Part shown: piece by piece, positions 55,112-64,000 of the stretch
Position numbering within the stretch: position 1 is the stretch's first letter
How the letters are laid out: each line of letters opens with the position of its first letter
From: Linnemannia elongata
Lineage: Eukaryota; Mortierellomycota; Mortierellomycetes; Mortierellales; Mortierellaceae
Assembly: GCA_036320915.1 (NCBI GenBank)
Contig: JAXBDG010000004.1
Coordinates: forward strand, 372,001 to 436,000
Direction: 5' to 3'
Length of the DNA: 64,000 bases
Position numbers and translations under genes: made by a program
The notes under the pieces: model-generated
Seen by the model: the letters and a program-made list of their open reading frames with translations, nothing else
What the model was told of the DNA's origin: nothing
Databases searched by the model: none

Positions 55112-57220
55112 CTAGCTTGATCGCGGAGGATGAGTATCTTGATCGCCGACAGTGGTAACAACGTTGGGTCGTGGATGATTCGAGAAGTCCAATTCCCTGA
55201 TCTGGTCCTGGTAAGTGTAACTCGGCAACCTGCCCCCATCTATCAGCATCGTGGGTTGTCTCGATATCGATCCTGAACGCTTGGCACTCCCTGTCATCCT
55301 GCCGCTACTTATTCCTGTACTGTTCGGCATGTGGTCTGAGGATGAGTCTTCTCCCTCGTCTTCTCCCTCCTTGATTTCTTCAAGGATCATCCCAGAACTG
55401 TAAACCTCATGCTTCTCGGACTGCATTAAAGGTGGCGCCGTCGGATTCTGTGCTGGCGAAAAGGGGGAAGCTCCCCCTCCCAACGTCATAGCCGTCATCA
55501 CTGCCGCCGTCTCCGCATCTTTCCTCTTCCTAATCTGTCGCTGCATCCTGAACCTCCATCTTCTCCACACTAAATATCCAAGAAACGCTATCACAATCAA
55601 CGCAGAAACACTGCCACCCACAGTCCTGTCCTGTCTCGTTTTCCGCTCATCAGCCAACGCATCCTTATCCGTCCACCGTGGGGTTTTCATTTTCTTGACA
55701 ACCCGTTGCGGTAAGCTGTTGTAATATACGCCTTCAGCAGTCGAAGCAGGAACAAAGACCTGAAAAGGCCCCGACATAGCACCTGCAGAAGGTCCAAACG
55801 CCGTAAACTCATAGAGTCCCGCAGTTGTGAGCGCAACGATGAAAGGTTCTTGGCCTGATGTCAGCCCTCCAACGGATTGGAAGCTTTCCTGGAGGGAGAA
55901 TGTTGAAGGAGGGTCGGTCCATGTTAGGTTGTGTTCGATGTATTTCCTGTCTTCTGGTGTAGTCTCTGATGTGTATATCGTGTACTTTATCGGCGTCTAC
56001 TTCGAGGTAAGCCAGAGAAGAAGAAAACGTTAATGCCTGAATTTGTGAGCGCAAATTAAATGCATTGTACACCACACATTCCTTCTAACGCATTACGTAC
56101 GCCGTCCTGATAATCCTCCTTATAAATGCCTCCAAAGAACGTCAATCCCTGTCGCAAGCCCGCGAAAACGTGATAATCCCCCAACTGCCACACCATCGTC
56201 CTATAGAGTCCTCCTCGAACCTCCTGGATCCGTCTCTGGACTCCATGGTATACGCATGTCACATTCTGCTCCTCAGAGTTGGTGATATAAAAGGTTCCGT
56301 TGTGGAGAGGCATTTTTTGGGAGAAAAAGCCGGTATAGTACGGGAAGAAACCTTGTCGGGTGTAATCGAAATCCTGGATCCAGACCATGTCGTCGAATGT
56401 GTAGGAGAGTAGGAATACGTCGCCTTGTTGCTAAGGAAAACGAAGTGAGAATAGTGGTAAGTGAAGGCAAAGGGATGGGAGAAGGACTTAATTGGCAGAA
56501 AATACCCAACGAGCGCCAACTCTAACTAGATGACAAAAAGAAAGGCTGGGCATTCGAGAAACACAAGCTGCCTGAATGTGGAGGAGTAATTTTCGACTTT
56601 CGCACTCTCCTTTGTTCACTTACCCGAGATTGAATGCTACCGAGTTGGAGCATATTGGTCGCATAATCCACACGACCCAACTGGAGGCTGTCCACAACAT
56701 CACCCGTCAACAAATGGACAAGTTCGTCTCCCTGATAGAACGATTTATGCACAAACCGGTCCACATTCCATCCATACATCACTGACCCCCAAATAGGCGA
56801 CCATGCCTCTTCTCCCTTCTCCTTAGCCGTAGGGTCGTACCGAACGCCCATGGGTAGCAATCTGAAAGGCGAGGCTGTTCGATAGGGTGACCGAAAGAAT
56901 GCTGCAAAATGACCCTTATCGTTTGCTGCACAGTCGACAGAGGTGAAAGTCAAGTAGTTGTACGAGAACTGTTTACCTTCTGCTGTTGAGATAATGGTCC
57001 AGACGATGGTGGTGAGACTGGTGGGGTTGTAGTTGGATCTGACGAGGACTATTGTCGAGTCTGTGGTGTAGGAAGAAGGTCCCGTATTGGCGCTGGCGAT
57101 ACCGTAAAGGTAGCTGGAGCTCGGGTCTGAGGCTATACAGTCCAAGTGGAGGGTTCCTTGTGCGGTGGTGGTATTGGTGAAGTTCATTCTAATGGTTGGG
57201 TCAAGTGGGGATGTGGACAT
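55112..57220 (-). CDS. Type I-like membrane protein with large N-terminal ectodomain, 603 aa
   Basis: Three exons, complement of join(55112..55996, 56101..56430, 56624..57220), all phase 0. Residues 1 to about 430 form a beta-rich region with strands such as SSYLYGIASAN, GDVFLLSYTFDD, DYHVFAGLRQG and TTAGLYEFTAFGP, resembling the propeller-like (Kelch/galactose-oxidase-type) ectodomains common in Mortierella-type fungi; blade boundaries are not certain. A membrane helix lies at about 437-453 (SVSALIVIAFLGYLVW), followed by RRWRFRMQRQIRKRK stop-transfer charges and a Ser/Thr-rich cytosolic tail with SYTYQDQIRELDF near the end. No signal peptide is visible at the chosen ATG (57220); a further 5' exon may encode it, or the start is internal. 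Function unknown; a cell-surface sensor or adhesin is possible. Confidence 0.78.
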
Positions 57221-59622
57221 TAAGGATGGAGGGGGTCGGATGATGGGGGAATGAGAGATGGTGAAGGGAATGCGGATTTGTGTTTGTTGGTCAGGCGACA
57301 GTGCGTATGTGCAGAGAACAAGGAAAGGGAAGTCGTAACGGACAAGTGGGCTGTCAGAGGTCTTCGATAAGAGAGCTCGATCTCCAACGGTCCATGGTCA
57401 CCCAAACAAACAGCGGGTGCTCTAAATTCCTCTCGCTCCCTCGTTACAAAAAAGTAATGAAATGTATGCAAGCCACTCTTGCCGGTGTGATAGAGAGAGG
57501 TCCAAGGTGCATACGCGTAGGCATAGATGTGCATTCTGATCAAAAGAAACGCGACAGCCTACAGGGTTCTGGATCCTTACTTGTCATTCAGTACACAGAG
57601 TACAAACCTTGTTTTTTCTTTTCTTCCTATTGCCTGCAGAACGCATCTTCGGTTTCATCGTGCCAGTAAGTAGTGAAGATAGTTCCACCGAGCTCAAAAG
57701 CTCATACTTGAAAAATGATAGGCCAGAACTTAAATAATCACTGACACCAAGAGGAATTCTTAGTGATCAGAACGCGAAATGAATCAGAATAACTACACCA
57801 CGCGCGGTTGTTTGATCACTAACTACAATAATGCGCGTGTGATTGAGAGCATGGGTATATATGTATTTTCTGTTTGCATTTTTTTTTTCGTTCGACTTGA
57901 CTCTATCCTTCACTCTTCCGTTTCATCGAACCTCGATGTCGCTTGATCGTTTTGTCTGTCCAGCCTTGAAGCATCGTCCACTCGTCTCTGGTGAGCGTGA
58001 GAAGAGCTGAGGAGGAGGAGGAGGAGGAGGAGACGAGGTATATATACAAATGTCCCATCCGCCAATCAATGGTGCGTAAAATTCTTGCCAAGGCCCTGTC
58101 CTGTCTTGCCTCACCTCTTCTTATCTTACCATGGGCTTTTTTTGCGTTCCCCTTTCCTTTTTGCCATTCCTTTTGCTTTTGCTCATAGTTTTACATTTGC
58201 TCTTGGCTTTAATTCTGTCCTCCTTTCTTTTTTTACATTTGATGTTTCCTGTAGAACTTGGGGGGAGCATTCGATAAGTTGATTTTCGCGTATGTAAATG
58301 GTCGCGATAGAAACTTGCAGGATGTAGACAGGCGCTAAAAAAATCGAATGATTCACTGTCGTTCAGTCGCGAACTTTTACGTATGCGAAAATCTAACTAT
58401 TAAATACCCCCCTGCTTGCCATGTCTATGCATGCCGACCCTCAATCTAGCCTAAAATGATGAGAGGGTGGAAAGGGTTTAAAGGAAGTGGGAGGGGGGGA
58501 CATGACCCTTAACTCCTTTTCTTCTCTGGGTCCATAGTCTTGTTGCGCCACTTCCCTTGTCTTGCTATTCCCCCCTCCCTTCCCTCTATTATCTCCTATC
58601 TGATTTTAAACGCGCCTTGACGTCGTGCCCCTGACGACAGTTTGTTTCTGCTGACTATATAATTTTTGGATGCGGGTCAGAGAATATGGCACTTTTTTAT
58701 GCGAATTTTCTGTAACTTGGGCTCCAATTGCGACCGTGATAGATGCTAGATGGCGTAGATTATGGCATTGCCTTGCACGGTGTAAATCATATTTTTTCTC
58801 TCTGCTCTTTTTTTTAACCCATATGACAAAAGGTAACGCTATGCTACTCTATCTCTCTCTCTCTCTAACTCTGTCTATCTCTTTTCCTTTACATGCATAC
58901 CATGCGCGAACAAAAAAAAAAGCTGCTTATATTTTTGAAATCAGAAATGATCAACAAATGAAGGTACCTGGGAGAGAGGAAGATGACAAGAGAAGGAGGG
59001 AAGTGAGGGTAAGATGAAGAAACATGGTGGTAAGGGCGAAGAAACATGATAATAAGACGAAGAAATATTATGGAAGAGTGAAGAAACACTGGTTATGGGG
59101 ATCACGAATCGCAACTAATAAACAAATTAAAACGCACCGAGCATACACGTTTGGAGATAAACCTCATCCTCATGCACCATATCACTCCATTGAACTCTGA
59201 TCTGGTGGGAACGGTGGCAACATGTGAGACTTCTAGTCATGTCCAAAGCTCCTCTATTTTTTCGACAATATGTCGCCTTGACTTTACTTGATAGCCTGAA
59301 CGGGAGCTGGTACTCTCGTAACGTTAAAAAAAAAATCGTTCACAATGTATCATAGAAGCCATATAAGTTTGTGCACAGTGCTTTCTGTAAGGACAGGTAG
59401 TGACACAAACAGTACGCACAGACATAATAGTTGTTAGTGCATTTTGTATGCTCTGATTGCCTGCACCAGCATCAAATAAAAAAACCATTGGAGCCGGAAA
59501 TCTTTGCAGCTTCTTCTCTGTTTCTTCATTTATTTTCTTTGCAAAAGCAAAAGGACGAATCAACTCAAACAAATCTACACCACCACCACCACCTCCTCCT
59601 CCTAGCACTCTCCGCCCCTCAA
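57221..59622. other. 2.4-kb intergenic region with a MITE
   Basis: Besides the MITE at 58277-58397 there is a degenerate GAAGAAACATGRTAATAAG-type repeat at about 59014-59090 and a (GAG)n patch at 58007-58032. No gene seen. Confidence 0.5.
58277..58397. mobile_element. 121-bp MITE with about 30-bp terminal inverted repeats
   Basis: The left arm GATTTTCGCGTATGTAAA...TCGCGA (58281-58307) is repeated inverted on the right as TCGCGA...TTTACGTATGCGAAAATC (58367-58393), with few mismatches. The element is bounded by TA at 58275-58276 and 58398-58399, the target duplication expected of Tc1/mariner-type elements. It has no coding capacity. Family assignment rests on the TA target only. Confidence 0.7.
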
Positions 59623-62600
59623 TTACAAAGAGTCCTGCTGTTGTTGTTGTTGCTGTTGTTGCAGCAATGGTGGATCCATTTCAAACTCCTGCGGCTCAAA
59701 CGCGTTCGAAAACTCGCCCAGACCAAACGATCGGTATCCATAATCAAAACAGCGCCAGACCTTTTCCAGCTTTTGTCCACGGCAAGTTCCTCCCACATTG
59801 CGATTATAGATGAACGGATCCATGACGCAAAAGAAGGCTTGGTTCGAACGGGCGTTCGAGTTAGTCGACGAAGTCGAGGTAGCACTGGTTGTCGACATTG
59901 TGCTTGCCGTCGATAGCGCAGGAGAGGGGGGCACACCTGCGCCTGGCGATCCAAGACCTGGTGATCCCACGCCGGCACCATTCGCAACAAATCCGTTTGC
60001 CTCCAGTTCCAAGAAGTAGGCAATGTCGGCCGGGCTCACCCAAAGTTGTCTCTTGCTGTCATAAGAGTATCCGTTCCTGGTCATAGGTCCAACATTGTTG
60101 TTCCCGTTCGCCGGCAAGAGACCATAGCTGTTATTGAGCACTCTGTTAGGCAAGAACTTGTTCGCCGCCACCAGCTGCCGTTTTTCCTTTGAGATCACAT
60201 GTCGCTCCTGCATCCGTCCATACTGCGTCGAGACCTCCATCGTGCGATAGTCAAACTTGCGAGAAAAGTACTCGAAGAACTCAAACAGCAGTCGGGACAC
60301 AGACTTCCTGTTCAGACTGCCGAACCCTTTGTAGAGTTCGATGCGTGTGTCAAACGTGCAGTCAAACATCTTGCCGTCCTGGTTGACATACACCGGCTGG
60401 ATAGTACCTTCCTGAACACACTGCCCGAACGTTTTCACCTTGCGCCGAGACTTGCCCTTCTCCGCGAACGGCTTGGGCTTCTCCGTCTTCACCTGGAGTC
60501 TCGGCAGGATGGGCTCTGCCTGTTCCTGGAAGAATACAATCGCCATCAGAATGTAGGCGTACGAGCACAGGAACCCAGACGATCCATCAAGGATGCCATG
60601 GGCCTTGGCAAAGTACTTGAGCATGACAAGGAACTTTTCCAGACGCTCATCGATATCCATGTAGGCCTTGATCAATGCCGAATTGTATATTCCAAGCGGG
60701 TGCTGGACATTCATATCGCAATGAATCTTGGTGATAGGATCGACAAACTTGACAATAGGGACCTTGGCGTCCGTGATCGCAATAACGTTCTCCATCTGTT
60801 GAGTCTCCAGGAACCAAGCCAAGTGACGAACGTCCGAGTGAGGTGCGTAAGGGTGGAAGTGCTCAGGCTCAACAAAGATGCATATGTCAATGTCACTGAA
60901 CTTGTTTCCCAATCCCGTAACATACGATCTATTAAATTGAACAAAGGAATATCAGTTCGCCTGAACGCATGTGGCCAAGGAGCAAGCTGCATTCATCAAA
61001 CAAAAAAACGTACCCGAAAGGACGGAGCTGCAGTCCAGCGTCAGGGAATTGGGTATCAAAAAGGGCCTGAAGTCGAGCCAAAAGCTCTTGTCTCTCAAGT
61101 AATGATTCCTCATCCGATATAAGTTGCTATGTGCAATGAATAAAAACATGGCAATTTGTAAGTGAACATTCATAATACCTCTCAGGACGTCAATATAAAA
61201 GAAAGGTAAAGACTTACCGGATACCAATGCTCGACCCAAGTCTCCATCGTGCGGAGGTGCTCCACTGGCACCTTCCATAGAGGAAGGTCAAATCTGATGG
61301 ACTGCCAGTCGTACGAGAAGTCGCCGGGGGTCGTCGGCACTCGAACAGGCTCGCCCAGAGTCTTGGCCAACTCGATCGCCGCCTTCTCGGCCTCCTGCCT
61401 GAGGCGTATCTTCTCTCGATCCTCGAGTCTCTTCTGATGCTTCGCCTCCTCCTTCTGTCGCGCCAACTCTGCCTTGGCTTCAGCTGCGGCCATAGCCTTC
61501 TCCGCCTTCAACCGCTTGGCCAAGACTCTGGCGTCCTCTGCGGCTCGTGAGCCGTCGATAATAGCACGGGCGATGTCAGCATCCGGTCCGAACTCTGAGA
61601 CCTGCTCCGCTGAAGCTGGAATGGGTCTCTTCATCTCCTCCTCGGCCTCATTCAACGCCTGCTGGGCGGCCTGGCGTGCCCTACTCAGAGGTTCAATCAT
61701 GGCCTGAACTGCATCGAATCGGGCCTCGAATCCACGATCAGAATTAGCTACATCCGCCGCCCACTGAACCGCTCTGGTATTGCTCGCCTCGTGGGCCTTT
61801 TGGTCCTCCTCAGCTCGGTTGCTCTCGGCGTCCTTAAGGAAGCCTGCTCTGTCGAACCAAGTTGAGTCGTAGGCAGACATCACCTCTGCCCAGGCTCTCG
61901 CTCTAGCCTCTTGCGACTCGGCGTCCTGCTTTGCCACCATCGCCTCTGTTTTGAGCTGCAAATTTTTTGCCATACTCTGGTCCAAGATGATTTTGTTGAT
62001 AGTGTCCTTCGTAGATTCAATCATCTGTGCCTCCTTCTCGCTGGCGTCGAAAAGATTCTGGCGGAGGATTTCCACGCGAGTAATCTTGGCCTGACGATCC
62101 GCCTCAGCCTGCTCTCTGGCAATTCGCTCAGTCTCGATCATATCCTTCACGATTCGATCCGCCTCGGCATGCTCCCTGGCGATCTTCTCGGCCTCTGCCT
62201 TTTGCTTAGCAAGTCGATCCGCCTCGGCCTTCTCTCTTGCCAGCTTTTCGGCAGCTTCTCGAGCAACCCTCTCTGCCTCAGCACGTTCTCTGGCAAGCCG
62301 TTCAGTTTCAGCCTTCTCCCTCGCAAGTCGCTCAGCTTCAGCCTTCTCCCTGGCCACTCTCTCGGCTTCAGCACGCTCCCTGGCGATTCGATCGGCCTCC
62401 GCTTTCTCCCTGGCCAGTCTCTCGGCCTTCTCACGAGCGACCCTCTCTGCCTCAGCCTTCTCACGCGCAATCCTTTCAGCTTGGGCCTTCTCGCGCGCAA
62501 GACGATCCGCCTCAGCCTTCGCTATCCGGTCGGCTTCCGCCTTCTCCCTAGCAAGACGTTCCGCTTTCTCCTTGGCGATTCGATCAGCTTCGGCCTTCTC

Positions 62601-64000
62601 TCGGGCTAACCTTTCGGCCTTCTCCTTGGCGACTCGATCAGCTTCGGCCTTCTCCTTGGCGACTCGATCAGCTTCGGCCTTCTCCTTGGCGATACGCTCA
62701 GCCTCGGCCTTCTCCTTAGCGATCCGCTCAGCCTCAGCCTTCTCCTTCGCGACCCTTTCAGCTTCGGCCTTCTCCTTGACAAGTCTCTCGGCCTTGGCCT
62801 GAGCAACCTTCTCGGCTTCCAACTTCTGTAGCGCCCTCTTCTCGAGCTCGGCCTTGGCGATTCGGTCTGCTTCCACGGCGATCATGTACTCGTCATTCAT
62901 CTTCGCCCAGTCCTTATCCTCAGAGGCCTTCTTTTGGATGTACTTCTCCTTGGCAACCTCCGAGGCGTGGTCCTTGGCGATTTGGAGCATTTGGCTCCGG
63001 CCGGCTTGATCAAGTAAAGCCTTTGACAATTTCTCGGTCTTCTCCGCCAGCTGCTGACGTTCCTTCTGTTTGAGATGTTGGTTCCGCGAAGCTTCCACCT
63101 GTTGAGCAACTCGGATAGCCTCCTTCTCGGCGCGGTTCTCCCTCTGGGATTGGATGATACGCTCCATGGCCTCGGCAATCACATCCTTGACAATTGGAGG
63201 AGCGTCGACGTTGGTGAGGCGGGCAGCAACAGCGGCTTTTGTAGTGCGTTTGTCATCCTTGTCGTTGTCGTTGTCGTTGTCGTCGTCATCGTCATCGTCG
63301 TCTTCATCATCATCACCACCAGGAAGCTCAAAATACGGCAGGCCGAGATCTTCCTCGTCACCAGTCCAGACACCATCGTCCTCAGAGGAGCTCCCGTGGT
63401 TTGCCAAAACTCGTGTCTCTTCATCCGTTTGAAGATCCGGCAAGTCGTCATCAGTAGATTCGCCGTCGGATGAATACGAGAGTTCCTCGACTGTCACTGG
63501 CTTCTTGACGCTCTTTGCTCCGTTCGCCTTGCCCTTGGCCTTGCCGCTGGTCTTGTTGTCCGTCTTGCCCTTGCCCTTGGCGACACTCTTGATTCCAGCA
63601 TTACTCTTTTCGTTGCCATCGCTAAGGTCCGTGAGAAGATCCGGCAAGTCGTCGTCATCGGCCTCAGAGACAAGGTCTGGCATTTCTTCATCCGTCGATC
63701 CCTTGTTGGCGGCGGATTTGCTATTGGTGACCGGGACAGAGGGTGCTTTTGGGGCTTTGCTGTTGGTCGCAGTCAGAGTGGGAGCGGTGGGTTTCGCCTG
63801 AGTCTTGATAACAGGAGCGGTTGGTTTCGCTGGGGTCATAAAGGGCGGCGCCTTGGCACGAGTCTCGTTGTCAGACACCAAATCCGGCAGATCGTCCTCC
63901 TCCGCGTCATAGTCGGAATAATCGTCGCTGTCTGAGATCAAATTGTCGCTGTCGTCCGCCGGGAAGAAGAGGCGGTTGAAAACCTTGCTAGCAGCTGAAG
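59623..64000 (-). CDS. Cid1/TUT-type nucleotidyltransferase fused to a long charged coiled coil (5' end outside the window)
   Basis: Three exons seen: complement of join(59623..60928, 61014..61126, 61218..>64000). The N-terminal part is acidic with four DLPDL-type motifs (DDLPDLVSDNE, EMPDLVSE, DLPDLLTD, DLPDLQTDEE). A long EKAEAERIAK coiled coil of about 24 decads follows. The catalytic domain is assembled across the exons: PFGSYVTGLGNKFSDIDI holds the GS...DxD signature, and HCDMNV supplies the third aspartate. A PAP-associated region follows (LYKGFGSLNRKSVSRLLFEFF). The C-terminus is Ser/Thr-rich and ends in a Q9 run. Such enzymes add U or A to RNA 3' ends (mRNA decay, miRNA-type or snRNA metabolism); which base is added cannot be told here. 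The coiled coil is unusual for the family. The true start lies beyond 64000. Confidence 0.88.
62080..62800 (-). repeat. 30-bp coding minisatellite (coiled-coil decads)
   Basis: Within the nucleotidyltransferase gene about 24 imperfect copies of a 30-bp unit (plus strand, GCCTTCTCCTTGGCGACTCG...) each encode ten residues of the AKEKAEAERV type. Neighbouring copies near 62625-62690 are almost identical, so unit number probably varies between strains. Confidence 0.85.

Noticed and set aside
1..64000. CRISPR arrays, bacterial operons or prophage
   Set aside because: Repeats present are minisatellites, LTRs and rDNA pieces; spliced genes and gene content are fungal.

Overview
The window looks like nuclear DNA of an early-diverging filamentous fungus, most likely Mucoromycota and perhaps Mortierella-like. 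This is inferred from gene content and architecture; no search was run. The evidence is split genes with about 75-180 nt GT..AG introns (donors near GTAAGT, CTAAC-type branch sites, TAG acceptors), TATA boxes about 100-240 nt before start codons, a tropomyosin with a tiny first exon, a multi-exon P450, Kex2-type secreted peptides, and Ty3/gypsy plus LINE retroelements. Gene models were built by hand from splice signals, reading phase and, where possible, comparison between paralogs.

Layout. 1-7.2 kb: retroelements, namely a truncated LINE reverse transcriptase, a complete Ty3/gypsy element with LTRs that read as identical and a 4-bp target duplication, and a solo LTR of a related family. 7.3-10.9 kb: two fragments of the 3' part of 28S rRNA, a Sel1-repeat relic, an orphan gene, a GATCAAGGG-type repeat tract and a second solo LTR. 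11.4-13.3 kb: two small cysteine-rich secreted peptides. 14.3-21.9 kb: two paralogous single-pass membrane proteins with a beta-rich outer domain. 22.5-26.4 kb: ZNHIT2-like HIT zinc-finger protein and isopentenyl-diphosphate isomerase. 28.4-31.1 kb: cytochrome P450. 32.6-36.0 kb: a small secreted protein and the third membrane-protein paralog. 36.6-38.7 kb: beta-lactamase-fold protein. 41.7-47.0 kb: two C2-domain paralogs in large non-coding intervals, the second ending in a chitin-binding CBM5/12-like module. 47.7-48.9 kb: unusually short tropomyosin. 50-55 kb: a second orphan gene next to the same kind of repeats and 28S fragments. 55.1-57.2 kb: a type I-like membrane protein. 58.3 kb: a small MITE. 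59.6 kb to the right edge: a Cid1/TUT-type nucleotidyltransferase fused to a very long charged coiled coil, whose 5' end lies outside the window.

No operon-like logic is expected and none is seen; the genes are ordinary dispersed fungal genes. The parts most worth following are the twin cysteine-rich peptides, the 28S/repeat modules lying beside both orphan genes, the C2 pair, the 123-residue tropomyosin, and the nucleotidyltransferase fusion.
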